A DNA stretch of 64,000 nucleotides, from contig CAMWTS010000006.1 of NCBI GenBank assembly GCA_947177225.1, positions 1 through 64,000 on the forward strand. The letters run 5' to 3'. Made by a program: the position numbers and the translations under genes. Shown here piece by piece: positions 1 to 10,096 of the stretch (the first letter of the stretch is position 1; the number at the start of each line of letters is the position of its first letter). This stretch comes from an uncultured Alistipes sp. GTDB taxonomy: Bacteria; Bacteroidota; Bacteroidia; Bacteroidales; Rikenellaceae. Under the pieces are notes generated by a model. It did no database searches. It was not told the DNA's origin and worked only from the letters and a program-made list of their open reading frames with translations.

Positions 1-109
1 TGTCACTCCGAGGAGCCAAAGGCGACGTGGGAGTCTCGCTGTCACAAGTGCTGTTTGCCGCACCAAAAGAGATTCTCACGTCGCGCGTATCGCGCTCCTC
101 AGAATGACA
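1..109. repeat. Dispersed palindromic element alpha, copy 1 (may begin before the window)
   Basis: TGTCACTCCGAGGAGC...GACGTGGGAGTCTC pairs imperfectly with GAGATTCTCACGTCGCGCGTATCGCGCTCCTCAGAATGACA; the same sequence recurs at 31594-31708. Confidence 0.8.
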
Positions 110-118
110 ACACAGTCT

Positions 119-226
119 TGTCATGTCGAACGAATGTGAGACATCTGGGAAAGACTGAACTTGCAGAATGTTAAAAGACTGTGTAAATCGCCGCGCACAG
201 ATTTCTCGCCGACGCTCGAAATGACA
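119..226. repeat. Dispersed palindromic element beta, copy 1
   Basis: TGTCATGTCGAACGAATGTGAGACATCT...AGATTTCTCGCCGACGCTCGAAATGACA; near-identical copies at 9753-9860, 31437-31543 and 31718-31825. Confidence 0.85.
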
Positions 227-262
227 AGGCTATGGGAATAGCCAACCAAGAACAATGGCTAC

Positions 263-383
263 TTTTTCGTCAAAACGCCACAGATGCAACTCTCTGACAG
301 AGCGAAGCGATAGGACGTACTGGGTGTACTTCCTATTGCTGAGCGACAAAGAGAGGACGCAGGTGCGGTGTTTTCACGGAAAA
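263..383. repeat. Palindromic element gamma, copy 1a
   Basis: TTTTTCGTCAAAA...TTTTCACGGAAAA ends; core hairpin ATAGGA-C-GTAC-TGGGT-GTAC-T-TCCTAT at 310-336. Confidence 0.75.
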
Positions 384-405
384 CAGTCCAAGAACCACCA
401 CTCCA

Positions 406-528
406 TTTTTCGTCAAAAGGCGTTAGTAGCAAGCCGCACGTGAAAAGTCCGCCGATGGGGCGTACTCGGCGTACGTTCCATTGGCGGACTTGAACGAGGC
501 GACGCTAATGACGCCTTTTCACGAAAAA
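406..528. repeat. Palindromic element gamma, copy 1b
   Basis: TTTTTCGTCAAAAGGCG...CGCCTTTTCACGAAAAA ends; inner stem AAGTCCGCC/GGCGGACTT around GTACTCGGCGTAC. Confidence 0.8.
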
Positions 529-2124
529 TTAAAATTCGGAAGTGAAATGAAAACGTATATCCTTGAAGTTGTCCTGAGCAAGAGCGAGTGCATAACTCGT
601 GTCGGCAAGGAAAACATCGCGGCCATGCTTGTCGACAGCCATGTTGGTGTGCTTGCGACGCTTGAAGTCGGACAACTGCTCGGCATTGTCGCTCTCGATC
701 CAGCATGCCTTGTAGATGGATATAGGTTCCCAACGGCACTTGGCTCCGTACTCGTGTTCGAGACGATACTGTATGACCTCGAACTGAAGCGCACCGACGG
801 TGCCGATGATCTTGCGGCCGTTGAGCGAAGAGGTGAATAGCTGTGCCACACCCTCGTCCATAAGCTGATCGATACCCTTAGCCAACTGTTTGAATTTAAG
901 CGGATCGGCATTCTCGATATAGCGGAACAATTCGGGTGAGAACGACGGTATGCCCGTAAACTTCAACTTCTCGCCCTCGGTAAACGTGTCGCCGATCTTG
1001 AAGGTGCCGGTATCGTGCAAACCGACTATGTCGCCCGGATACGCAAAGTCGATCACCGACTTCTTTTCGGCCATGAACGCTGTGGGCGACGAGAATTTGA
1101 GCTGCTTGCCGCTGCGCACATGCAGATAGTTGCGATTGCGCTCGAACACACCCGAACAGATCTTCATGAAGGCTATTCGGTCGCGGTGGTTGGGATCCAT
1201 GTTGGCGTGTATCTTAAACACGAAACCCGTCATCTTCGGCTCCGACGGCTCGATGGCGCGGGTCTGTGTCGTCGAGGGTCGCGGAGAGGGGGCTATGCGT
1301 ATGAAACACTCCAACAACTCTCTCACGCCGAAGTTGTTGACAGCCGAACCGAAGAATACGGGAGCCACTTCGCCGCCAAGATAGGCCTCTCGGTCAAACG
1401 GGTCGTAGACACCCTCGACCAGCTCTATGTTCTCGCGCAGCTGAGAGGCGAACCGCTCCCCGACATACGTATCGAGTTCGGGCGACGACAGATCGTCGAT
1501 CTCCACGGTTTTGGCATCGGCCGTCTGACGCTCGTCGCTCAGGAACAGCGACAGGTTCTGTTCGTAGATGTTGTATACGCCGCGGAAAGTCTCACCGCTC
1601 GATATGGGGAAAGCCAACGGACGCACCCTGATCTGCAATTCGCGCTCCACCTCGTCGAGCAGATCGAACGGATCCTTGCAAGGACGGTCGAGCTTGTTGA
1701 TGAACACCATCACGGGTGTACGGCGCATTCGGCAGACATTCATCAGTTTGCGCGTCTGAGTCTCGACACCCTTCGCACCGTCGATAACGATGATGACCGA
1801 ATCGACCGCAGTCAGTGTACGATAGGTATCTTCGGCGAAATCCTCGTGACCGGGAGTGTCGAGGATATTGATCTTCACATCGCGATACTCGAATCCCATG
1901 ACCGACGTTGCCACCGATATTCCTCTCTGGCGCTCGATCTCCATGAAGTCGGAGGTGGCACCCTTCTTTATCTTGTTGCTCTTGACGGCTCCGGCCACAT
2001 GTATGGCACCGCCGAAGAGGAGCAGTTTCTCGGTAAGAGTAGTCTTACCGGCATCGGGGTGAGATATGATGGCGAACGTCCTGCGGCGTCCGATTTCGTC
2101 GATTAGAGCCATTTTTCCTGTCAT
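529..2124 (-). CDS. prfC: Peptide chain release factor 3
   Basis: GTPase motifs [25 protein letters not shown] and full-length RF3 sequence. Confidence 0.95.
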   Translation of the reverse strand: MTGKMALIDEIGRRRTFAIISHPDAGKTTLTEKLLLFGGAIHVAGAVKSNKIKKGATSDFMEIERQRGISVATSVMGFEYRDVKINILDTPGHEDFAEDTYRTLTAVDSVIIVIDGAKGVETQTRKLMNVCRMRRTPVMVFINKLDRPCKDPFDLLDEVERELQIRVRPLAFPISSGETFRGVYNIYEQNLSLFLSDERQTADAKTVEIDDLSSPELDTYVGERFASQLRENIELVEGVYDPFDREAYLGGEVAPVFFGSAVNNFGVRELLECFIRIAPSPRPSTTQTRAIEPSEPKMTGFVFKIHANMDPNHRDRIAFMKICSGVFERNRNYLHVRSGKQLKFSSPTAFMAEKKSVIDFAYPGDIVGLHDTGTFKIGDTFTEGEKLKFTGIPSFSPELFRYIENADPLKFKQLAKGIDQLMDEGVAQLFTSSLNGRKIIGTVGALQFEVIQYRLEHEYGAKCRWEPISIYKACWIESDNAEQLSDFKRRKHTNMAVDKHGRDVFLADTSYALALAQDNFKDIRFHFTSEF

Positions 2125-2246
2125 TAAATTATTCAGGCTGCAAAAGTACTAAAAAATTTCCGGCCGAGAAACTCTCCGGCGTCAAAGCATGAAGATTTCT
2201 CGAAAAAAATTCGTACATTTGCCCCATTGTAATCTAACGGACAATT

Positions 2247-3404
2247 ATGCAATTCATCGATACGATAGTCGAAAGCTACGGGTGGCAAGGCATTGCGCTG
2301 ACAGCCATCATGCTCGTGTTGTTCGCAGTGCAGTTCCACTACTACGGCATAGCCTATCGGCGCATATACCGCTACCGCATGAACCGCCGGTTCAAGCAGC
2401 GCTGCCAGCAACCGCCCGTATCGGTGATCGTGGCACTATACGGCGAGAACCGCGAGTTCGTCGAGGAGCGTCTGCCGCGCCTGTTCGAGCAGGACTACCC
2501 CGACTACGAGATCGTCGTGGTCTACGTGGGATCGGATTGCGAGTTCTACGAGAGCCTGAGGCTGATGAACGGCTGCTATGCCAACCTCTCCACCACGCAG
2601 ATAAAGGCCGATTCGCGTTTCCCGATATCGATAAAGATGGCGTTGAATCTGGGTATAAAACTGGCGCACAACGACTCGCTGCTGTTCACCACCCCCGATG
2701 CCATGCCGCGCGACAACGAGTGGATCACCTACATGGCCTGCGGCTTCGAGCGCGCGCAAGTGGTACTGGCCTACTCGTCGCTCACCCGCGGCGGCAACCG
2801 GCTGACGGATTATCTCACACGCATGGTGGAGTTCCACCGCGCCGAAGACTGGATAGTCGGCGCCATCGACGACCGCCCCTATTGCAGTGCCCACACCAAT
2901 TTCGGATTCACCCGCAAGGTTTACGACAAGGCGCGAGGCTTCAATCATCTCAACATGAATATCGGCCACAACGACCTCTTCTTAGAGACGATCACCCGAA
3001 AGCGCCGTGCCGCAGTGGTAATGTCGCCCCACACCATCGTCGACGAGACCCGCTGGGGCGGACTGGGCTGGTGGTGGAAACGCATGCGTTACTACGGCTC
3101 GTCGTACTCGCTGTATCCCCGCCGGGCACGCAACTTCTCGGAGTGGGAGAACGGCAGCCGCATACTCTTTTTCGCCGCGGTCGTCACCGCACTGGTATGC
3201 CTGCCTCACGAATTGAAGATCGCCGCAGCGGCATTGCTGCTGCTCCGCTACGCCGTGGTGCTGCACACCGCACGCAAAGTGTCGCAGCGTCTGGGCGAAC
3301 GCGGCATATTGTCGCTCTACTGGCTCTACGACATCTTCGGAGTGTGGATACACTATGCGCTGCGACTGTCGCTAATGCGTAAAAATCCCGACGTATGGAG
3401 ATAG
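2247..3404 (+). CDS. Membrane-associated family 2 glycosyltransferase
   Basis: PPVSVIVALYGENREFVEERLPRLFEQDYPDYEIVVV N-terminus typical of GT2; C-terminal hydrophobic segments. Confidence 0.85.
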   Translation: MQFIDTIVESYGWQGIALTAIMLVLFAVQFHYYGIAYRRIYRYRMNRRFKQRCQQPPVSVIVALYGENREFVEERLPRLFEQDYPDYEIVVVYVGSDCEFYESLRLMNGCYANLSTTQIKADSRFPISIKMALNLGIKLAHNDSLLFTTPDAMPRDNEWITYMACGFERAQVVLAYSSLTRGGNRLTDYLTRMVEFHRAEDWIVGAIDDRPYCSAHTNFGFTRKVYDKARGFNHLNMNIGHNDLFLETITRKRRAAVVMSPHTIVDETRWGGLGWWWKRMRYYGSSYSLYPRRARNFSEWENGSRILFFAAVVTALVCLPHELKIAAAALLLLRYAVVLHTARKVSQRLGERGILSLYWLYDIFGVWIHYALRLSLMRKNPDVWR

Positions 3405-3955
3405 ACGACTACATCGTAGCCGACGACCGGCGACTTGTGGCACTGGTGCTCGAAGGCGACCAATCGGCTTTTGAATATCTGTTCAACCGCTATCGCGAGG
3501 CCATCTACCGCCTGTTCGTGCAACGCATCGACGACGTAAACGACGCCGACGATCTGTTGCAGGAGACATTTATTAAGGTTTATATCAACATCGACCGCTA
3601 CTCGTCCGACTACACCTTCGGGCAGTGGGTCTACACCATAGCGCGCAACACGCTGATCGATCACCTGCGCCGCCGCTCCGACGACATATCGATCGACGAG
3701 CGTTTCCTCTCGCCCGCCTCGCCCATGCCCACGCCGGAGGAGAGCGTCATAGCGGCACAGCGACGCATGCAGTTCGACACATGTCTTACCCACCTCACGC
3801 CGGCCTATCGCCAACTCATCGAGATGCGTTTTCTGGAAGAGCGTTCCTACGAGGAGATAGCCGAGACGCTGGGACGTCCGATGAACACCATCAAGACACA
3901 GATCCGGCGCGCCAAGGAGTCGATGTGCCGGCTCATCATCGAGAGAGAGAGATAA
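3395..3955 (+). CDS. RNA polymerase sigma factor, sigma-70/ECF family
   Basis: DADDLLQETFIKVY region 2, YEEIAETLGRPMNTIKTQIRRAKESM region 4. Confidence 0.93.
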   Translation: MEIDDYIVADDRRLVALVLEGDQSAFEYLFNRYREAIYRLFVQRIDDVNDADDLLQETFIKVYINIDRYSSDYTFGQWVYTIARNTLIDHLRRRSDDISIDERFLSPASPMPTPEESVIAAQRRMQFDTCLTHLTPAYRQLIEMRFLEERSYEEIAETLGRPMNTIKTQIRRAKESMCRLIIERER

Positions 3956-3972
3956 AACAGAGAGCCACGACC

Positions 3973-4599
3973 ATGGAGATAATCGAAAAATACTTCCCCG
4001 ACCTGACACAGCGACAGCGCGAGGAGTTCGCCGCCCTGAAAGAGCTGTACACCGAATGGAACGCCAAAATCAACGTCATCTCGCGCAAGGACATCGACTC
4101 ACTCTACCTCCGCCACGTACTCCATTCGCTGGCTATCGCCCGCGTATGCCGTTTCGAAGATCAGGCGCGCGTACTGGACGTAGGTTGCGGCGGCGGCTTT
4201 CCGAGCGTACCGCTGGCCATCATGTTTCCCCAAACGCAATTCACATCGGTCGACTCGATCGGCAAGAAGATAACCGTGGTGCGCGGCATTTGCCATGGTG
4301 CCGGCATCGACAATATCGACTCCCGCCACACACGTGTGGAACAGTTGGACGGCAAGTTCGACTATGTGGTCTCGCGCGCCGTGACCGACATGTCGACATT
4401 CGCCGGTTGGGTATGGCCTAAACTGCAACGCAGCCGTCGCGGCACACTCCCCGCAGGCATACTCTATCTCAAAGGCGGAGATCTCTCGGAGGAGATGGCA
4501 CGCACCCGTCGCAAATGGCGCGAGTACGCCATATCGGATATGTTCGAGGAGGAGTTCTTCGAGACGAAAAAGGTCGTCTACATGCCCTTCGAGGGCTGA
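3973..4599 (+). CDS. rsmG: 16S rRNA (guanine527-N7)-methyltransferase
   Basis: MEIIEKYFPDLTQRQREEFAALKELYTEWNAKINVISRKD...DVGCGGGFPSVPLAI; start trimmed to ATG at 3973. Confidence 0.93.
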   Translation: MEIIEKYFPDLTQRQREEFAALKELYTEWNAKINVISRKDIDSLYLRHVLHSLAIARVCRFEDQARVLDVGCGGGFPSVPLAIMFPQTQFTSVDSIGKKITVVRGICHGAGIDNIDSRHTRVEQLDGKFDYVVSRAVTDMSTFAGWVWPKLQRSRRGTLPAGILYLKGGDLSEEMARTRRKWREYAISDMFEEEFFETKKVVYMPFEG

Positions 4600-5058
4600 T
4601 CGGCCGCAAGATCAGGACACGACGACCGACGGCTGCCGACGACCACGACATATATATAGCACTACGAGCGTGTTAGCGGCGCACAACACATGCCCAAGAT
4701 GCGAAAGAGGCCATTCGAACATTGACAAAAAAAGATCACAAAATAGCATAAAAAGCTCATATTTGTATCAATTTCGAATAATGTCCGAATTATTTCTTAT
4801 CTTTATCGGGCATTATCGCCGCGAAAGACTATGCGGCAATGCAAGAACGACAGTGCGTCGAATTGACAGAAAACGACACTCGGCAGAGGACTAAGCGAAT
4901 GTAGGACAAGTTTTTATTTGCCGCCTCTGTCGGTGTCGTTCTCATTTTCAGATGACCGTTGCGAGTCGTCGCACGGTCACGCGCTTCGATTCGATGGCCG
5001 GCAAGCCGATACTGTTCACAAATCGTTCCAAACACCCGGCTCTGTCCGGAAGCAAAAT

Positions 5059-5090
5059 CAAGAGCCTGTATCCGGCGATACAGGCTCTTG
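5059..5090 (-). terminator. Rho-independent-like hairpin downstream of katA
   Basis: CAAGAGCCTGTATC-CGGC-GATACAGGCTCTTG, 14-bp perfect stem just 3' of the catalase stop. Confidence 0.75.
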
Positions 5091-5096
5091 CGACAT

Positions 5097-6611
5097 CTAT
5101 TTGTGTCCCACTGCCGCAGGCTGTTTCGAGCCGGCCCTATCTGCCGGATCGTCTGCGGCGAGAGCCTCTTCCAGATCGATTCCCAGAGCAGCCGCCACAC
5201 CCGCGCCATACTCCTTGTCGGCGCGATAGCAGTTGCGCACATGCCGCTGCTTGATAAAGAGCTTGCAGTCGCCCATGGCACGCGCCGTATTTTCGCACGT
5301 GGCCACCTGATCCTCCGTCGACATCAAACGCCACAGTTTGCCCGGCTGCGTGTAGTAATCGTCGTCGTAGGCGCGCTCGTCGTAGGCATAGGCATCGCCG
5401 TAGAGTTTCAACGGCGGCTCTTTCACCGACGGCGTATCGTGCCACTCGCCGAAGCTGTTGGGCTCGTATGCTGGCGTACGGCCATAGTTGTCGTCGGTGC
5501 GCATCTGGCCGTCGCGATGATACGCATGGAACGGGCAGCGAGGACGGTTTACCGGAATAAGATTGTGATTGACACCCAGACGATAACGCTGCGCGTCGCC
5601 ATACGAGAAGAGCCGTCCCTGCAACATCTTGTCGGGCGAGAACCCGATACCCTCGACCACGTTCAACGGATTGAACGCCGCCTGCTCGACCTCGGCGAAG
5701 AAGTTTTCGGGATTGCGGTTCAACTCCAATATACCCACATCGTGCAACGGGAAATCGCCGTGATACCACACCTTGGTCAGGTCGAACGGATTGATGTGAT
5801 AGTGTCGCGCCTGCTCCTCGGTCATCAGCTGCACCTGCATCTTCCAGCGCGGAAACTCGCCGCGCTCGATGGCCTCGAACAGATCGCGCTGATTCGATTC
5901 GCGGTCTTTGGCCACCACGGCTTCGGCTTCGGCATCTGTAAGATTCTTTATTCCCTGCAACGTGCGGAAGTGGAACTTCACCCACGTACGGTGGTTGGCC
6001 TTGTCGTAGAAACTGTAAGTATGACTTCCGAAACCGTGCATATGACGAAACGAAGCCGGTATGCCTCGCGGCGACATGGTTATCGTCACCTGATGCAGAG
6101 CTTCGGGCAGCAGTGTCCAGAAATCCCAGTTGTTGTCGACACTGCGCATGCCGGTGCGCGGATCGCGCTTTATGGCATGGTTCAGATCGGGAAACTTCAA
6201 CGGATCGCGCAGGAAGAAGACCGGAGTGTTGTTTCCCACCAGATCCCAGTTGCCCTCGTCGGTGTAATACTTCATTGCAAAACCGCGTATGTCGCGTTCG
6301 GCATCGGCCGCACCCCTCTCGCCTGCCACCGTCGAGAAACGGACGAAGCACGGCGTCTTCTTGCCCACACGGGAGAAGATCGACGCCCGCGTCCATCGCG
6401 TGATATCGTGCGTCACGGTGAATGTGCCGTATGCACCCGATCCCTTGGCGTGCATGCGCCGTTCAGGAATCACCTCCCGGTCGAAATGCCCCAACTTCTC
6501 CAAGTACCACGGATCCTGCATCAGCATCGGGCCTCGCTGGCCTGCGGTGGTTGCGTTCTGATTGTCGGCAATCGGACGACCGTTCTCGGCCGTAAGTCTT
6601 TTCTTGTCCAT
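5097..6611 (-). CDS. katA: Catalase (monofunctional heme)
   Basis: [56 protein letters not shown]; start MDKKRLT at 6611. Confidence 0.95.
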   Translation of the reverse strand: MDKKRLTAENGRPIADNQNATTAGQRGPMLMQDPWYLEKLGHFDREVIPERRMHAKGSGAYGTFTVTHDITRWTRASIFSRVGKKTPCFVRFSTVAGERGAADAERDIRGFAMKYYTDEGNWDLVGNNTPVFFLRDPLKFPDLNHAIKRDPRTGMRSVDNNWDFWTLLPEALHQVTITMSPRGIPASFRHMHGFGSHTYSFYDKANHRTWVKFHFRTLQGIKNLTDAEAEAVVAKDRESNQRDLFEAIERGEFPRWKMQVQLMTEEQARHYHINPFDLTKVWYHGDFPLHDVGILELNRNPENFFAEVEQAAFNPLNVVEGIGFSPDKMLQGRLFSYGDAQRYRLGVNHNLIPVNRPRCPFHAYHRDGQMRTDDNYGRTPAYEPNSFGEWHDTPSVKEPPLKLYGDAYAYDERAYDDDYYTQPGKLWRLMSTEDQVATCENTARAMGDCKLFIKQRHVRNCYRADKEYGAGVAAALGIDLEEALAADDPADRAGSKQPAAVGHK

Positions 6612-6830
6612 AATCCAAAGAGTTTTTGTTTGCTCTTCGCTCAATCCAAAACAGTGCCACGACTGCACCCGTCCCCTTTTTATCGGCAGCGGCAATCCCT
6701 GCCCGGCCGCACAGACCGGACATGCCGAATGCGCAGACACTCTTGCCGGCGAAGAAATCGCAGCTTATGTCCACACCGAATTTCATGTTTGGGATTTTTT
6801 TAGTATCTTTACGCCAAATTGTATATTGAA

Positions 6831-8405
6831 ATGAGTTGCAATAAAAAACATATGCCTGAGATGGGACGCGGCTGCCGCTTCTGCGATTGCGGCGACGAAG
6901 TATGCGCAAAACCCGTCGAGGGGTGCTTCAAACTGCACGAAACGGCATGGTTGGAGGATTATCCCGACAATCTGCCAAACGATATATTCGAGGTGCGATT
7001 CAAGAATACGCGCCGCTCCTACTATCAGAATGTCAACGGACTGGATTTGCAGCGCGGCGACATCGTGGCCGTCGAGGCCTCGCCCGGCCACGACATCGGC
7101 ATCATCTCGCTCACGGGCGACATGGTTGCACGCCAGATGCGCAGAGTAGGCTTCAACCCCTTCAACGGCGAGTTCAAGAAGATCTACCGCAAGGCAAAAC
7201 CATATGACATCGAACGCTGGCAGGAGGCCATAGCCTTGGAGCACGAGACCATGATCGCCGCACGCCAGATCGCCGCCGACATGGGACTCAACATGAAGAT
7301 CGGCGACGTGGAGTATCAGGGCGACAAGATCAAAGCCATATTCTACTACATCGCCGACGAGAGAGTCGATTTCCGCGAGCTTATCAAGGTCTTTGCCGAG
7401 CGTTTCCGCATACGCATCGAGATGAAACAGATCGGTGCAAGGCAGGAGGCCGGACGCATAGGCGGTATCGGGGCATGCGGACGCGAGCTGTGCTGCGCCT
7501 CGTGGATATCGAGCTTTTCGAGCGTCACGACCAACGCCGCACGAATGCAGGAGATATCGCTCAACCCGCAAAAACTGGCCGGACAATGCTCCAAGTTGAA
7601 GTGCTGCCTGATGTACGAATACGACGTCTATGCCGACGCACGCCGCGACATGCCGCGCGTTCGGGAGCCGTTGCAGACGCTCGACGGCGAATACTATCTC
7701 ATCAAGAGCGACCCGCTGGCGCATACCATGTCGTTCAGCAGCAGCCGCGATGCCATGGCCAACGTGGTGACGCTGCCCGTAAGCCGCGTGCGCGAGATAC
7801 TGTCGCTCAACCGCGCCGGCAAGAAAGCCGAGACTTTGGAGGGCGAAAACGCCGCACCTGCCGTCGAGGAGCCCACATATCGCCACGAGGAGGACAGCAT
7901 CACCCGCTTCGACTCGAAAAACCGCCGCAGCAAACGCAACAAACGCGGCAAGAGCGGTGCCTCACACAAAGATGGCGGCAAAGATACGGCCAAGGATACC
8001 GGCAAGAGTGCAGGCAAAGACAAAGGCGACGAGCAGCAGCCCAAGCAGACACAGCCCAAATCGGCAGAGAGCCGACAGGAGCGTCGTTCCCACAACGGCA
8101 GCGACAGCAGCCGCGCGGCACAGCCGTCGCAAAGCCGCGAGCAGTCTCAGGGCGAAGGCAAACAACAGCAGCGACGCCCCGACCGCAACGCCAACCGCCG
8201 CAATCGCGACAATGCAGCAGGCAGGCCGGAGAAGCCCCAGGCCGATAACAAAGACGCAGCCGCACCGGCAAAAGGCGAGCGCAACGACGGCGAACAACGT
8301 CGTTCGCGCAACAACCGCCGACCTTCCCGTCGCCGTCCGCAACAGGGCGCAGCGCAGGACAACGGCCGCACCGAAGGCTCGAACGGCAACAACAATAACG
8401 CATAG
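6831..8405 (+). CDS. ricT: PSP1-domain protein RicT/YaaT-like with long low-complexity basic C-terminal tail
   Basis: GRGCRFCDC, RIGGIGACGRELCCASW, QCSKLKCCLMYE cysteine motifs; about 160-residue Lys/Arg/Gln/Asn-rich tail. Confidence 0.85.
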   Translation: MSCNKKHMPEMGRGCRFCDCGDEVCAKPVEGCFKLHETAWLEDYPDNLPNDIFEVRFKNTRRSYYQNVNGLDLQRGDIVAVEASPGHDIGIISLTGDMVARQMRRVGFNPFNGEFKKIYRKAKPYDIERWQEAIALEHETMIAARQIAADMGLNMKIGDVEYQGDKIKAIFYYIADERVDFRELIKVFAERFRIRIEMKQIGARQEAGRIGGIGACGRELCCASWISSFSSVTTNAARMQEISLNPQKLAGQCSKLKCCLMYEYDVYADARRDMPRVREPLQTLDGEYYLIKSDPLAHTMSFSSSRDAMANVVTLPVSRVREILSLNRAGKKAETLEGENAAPAVEEPTYRHEEDSITRFDSKNRRSKRNKRGKSGASHKDGGKDTAKDTGKSAGKDKGDEQQPKQTQPKSAESRQERRSHNGSDSSRAAQPSQSREQSQGEGKQQQRRPDRNANRRNRDNAAGRPEKPQADNKDAAAPAKGERNDGEQRRSRNNRRPSRRRPQQGAAQDNGRTEGSNGNNNNA

Positions 8406-8417
8406 CAGCCCTGCACC

Positions 8418-8852
8418 ATGACTCTCAGAGCGGGACATACGGTCGCTGCGGCATGCGCCATGTGGCTCACGGCATGCGCCTCCGGCGGCACAACAGTCGA
8501 AATGCACGACATGGCCGACTTGCGTTGGAGCGACACCGTGCACATCTCTGTCGACAACGATGACACGCTCTCGATGCGCGATCTGAGTGTCGTCGTGCGT
8601 TATAACCGTCAGCTGAAAACCGACTCGGTCACCGTCGACATAACTACCATGACGCCCGACTCGCTGCATCTCGAAGAGCGTTTCACGCTGCACATACCTC
8701 CGACAAACGAGGTGCATGCCGTCGAACGCATATTCCCCTATCGCCGCAATGCACGTCTGCTGCGTAGCGGCATTTACCAATTCACCCTCTCTTCGCAAGA
8801 GGAGATCGTCGGCGTGGAGTCGGTCGGCCTTATGATCGACACCGCCGAATAA
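8418..8852 (+). CDS. gldH: GldH-like lipoprotein (gliding-motility lipoprotein family)
   Basis: Signal peptide with lipobox (WLTACAS), size 144 aa, position immediately 3' of ricT as in many Bacteroidetes. Confidence 0.6.
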   Translation: MTLRAGHTVAAACAMWLTACASGGTTVEMHDMADLRWSDTVHISVDNDDTLSMRDLSVVVRYNRQLKTDSVTVDITTMTPDSLHLEERFTLHIPPTNEVHAVERIFPYRRNARLLRSGIYQFTLSSQEEIVGVESVGLMIDTAE

Positions 8853-8865
8853 AACCGACTTACCG

Positions 8866-9615
8866 ATGGGAAAAGACAAACTGCGCAGATTTGCCGAAAA
8901 CCTCACTTTCGACTGCCTCATACAACCCGAATTCGACGAGATATTCGGACGCGACCATCGTCTCAAAGGGCGTTGGCACCAGGACTTCTTTCATAACGAC
9001 CGCCCCATAACGCTCGAACTGGGCTGCGGCAAAGGCGAATACACCGTTGCACTGGCCGAGCGCAACCCCGACCGTAATTATATAGGAGTCGACATCAAGG
9101 GGGCACGCATGTGGCGCGGAGCCAAAACCGCCACCGAGCAGCATATGGACAACGTGGGATTCATACGCACACGCATCGAGTTCATCACGTCGTTCTTCGC
9201 CGAGGGCGAGGTAGATGAGATCTGGATCACATTCCCCGATCCGCAGCTCAAAAGCCGTCGCGCCAAGAAACGCCTCACCTCTCCGCTTTTCCTCGAACGC
9301 TATGCGAACATGCTCTCCGACAACGGCACGATAAACCTCAAAACCGACTCGCAGCATCTGTTCCGCTATACATCGGCCGTCATCGACCGCTTCGGCCTGC
9401 CGTGCGAAGTAGCCAACGACGACATCTACGGTTCGGGATTCGCCGACGAGACTCTGTCGGTCAAGACAGCCTACGAACGTGTGTTTCTCGCACGCCGGCT
9501 GCCCATCACCTACACCCGCTTCTCGCTTGGCGGACAACGCCGCTTCGAACACTTCGACTGGGAAGGCGACGATATTCTCGACAAGGATTGCGAACCGCAG
9601 CGCGAAGGACTCTGA
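8866..9615 (+). CDS. trmB: tRNA (guanine-N7-)-methyltransferase
   Basis: LELGCGKGEYTVALAERNPDRNYIGVDIKGARMW, WITFPDPQLKSRRAKKRLT. Confidence 0.93.
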   Translation: MGKDKLRRFAENLTFDCLIQPEFDEIFGRDHRLKGRWHQDFFHNDRPITLELGCGKGEYTVALAERNPDRNYIGVDIKGARMWRGAKTATEQHMDNVGFIRTRIEFITSFFAEGEVDEIWITFPDPQLKSRRAKKRLTSPLFLERYANMLSDNGTINLKTDSQHLFRYTSAVIDRFGLPCEVANDDIYGSGFADETLSVKTAYERVFLARRLPITYTRFSLGGQRRFEHFDWEGDDILDKDCEPQREGL

Positions 9616-9654
9616 TCCCGCCATACGGATCGAACGACGGCTTACACGTCATAT

Positions 9655-9707
9655 ACTTGCGTCCCAAATCCACTTCTCGGAAGTGTCTCGGGACGCAAGT
9701 TTTTTTT
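9655..9707 (+). terminator. Terminator downstream of trmB
   Basis: ACTTGCGTCCC ... GGGACGCAAGT stem with inner CACTTC/GAAGTG hairpin followed by T8. Confidence 0.8.
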
Positions 9708-9752
9708 CACACACATACTTCGCGCTCGCGCTCAACATGACAACTGTCGACA

Positions 9753-9860
9753 TGTCATGTCGAACGAACGTGAGACATCTGGGGAAGACTGAACTTGCAG
9801 AATGTTAAAAGACAACCGAAATAGTCGCGCACAGATTTCTCGCTCTCGCTCGAAATGACA
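9753..9860. repeat. Dispersed palindromic element beta, copy 2
   Basis: TGTCATGTCGAACGAACGTGAGACATCT...AGATTTCTCGCTCTCGCTCGAAATGACA. Confidence 0.85.
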
Positions 9861-9898
9861 AAACAATGGAAATAGTAGCCCAAGCACCACCAACCCTA

Positions 9899-10096
9899 TT
9901 TTTCGTCAAAAGCGGTATTATACAACTTTTTCGTTAAGCCGAACGAACAAAGCGAAGTTTACTTCGGCTTTGTCGCGGCGAGAAAAAGTGCATGAAATGA
10001 ACGCGTAACGAAAATTGCCCGGATAGGCTGTACTCGATGTACCGCCTATTCGGGCAATTGAGCGAGCGGAAGCATAATACCGCTTTTCACGAAAAA
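9899..10096. repeat. Palindromic element gamma, copy 2 (long form, about 198 bp)
   Basis: TTTTTCGTCAAAAGCGGTATTAT / ATAATACCGCTTTTCACGAAAAA terminal arms; inner stem AATTGCCCG/CGGGCAATT around GTACTCGATGTAC. Confidence 0.85.

Noticed and set aside
1015-2106. 363-aa ORF antisense to prfC, and similar long antisense ORFs at 20117, 42411-type positions, 44427, 56039, 58001, 59069 and 60805
   Set aside because: Each overlaps a recognisable conserved gene on the other strand and has no recognisable domain
4600-5058. Possible structured RNA or decayed gene in the 450-bp rsmG-katA gap
   Set aside because: No RNase P, SRP, 6S or tRNA signature seen; ORFs there have no recognisable domain
4959-6803. 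614-aa ORF antisense to catalase
   Set aside because: Antisense of a well-supported catalase; composition is an artefact of high-GC codon usage
9402-9808. Small + strand ORFs over the trmB 3' end and the beta element
   Set aside because: Frame-shifted trmB and repeat sequence; the trmB terminator interrupts them
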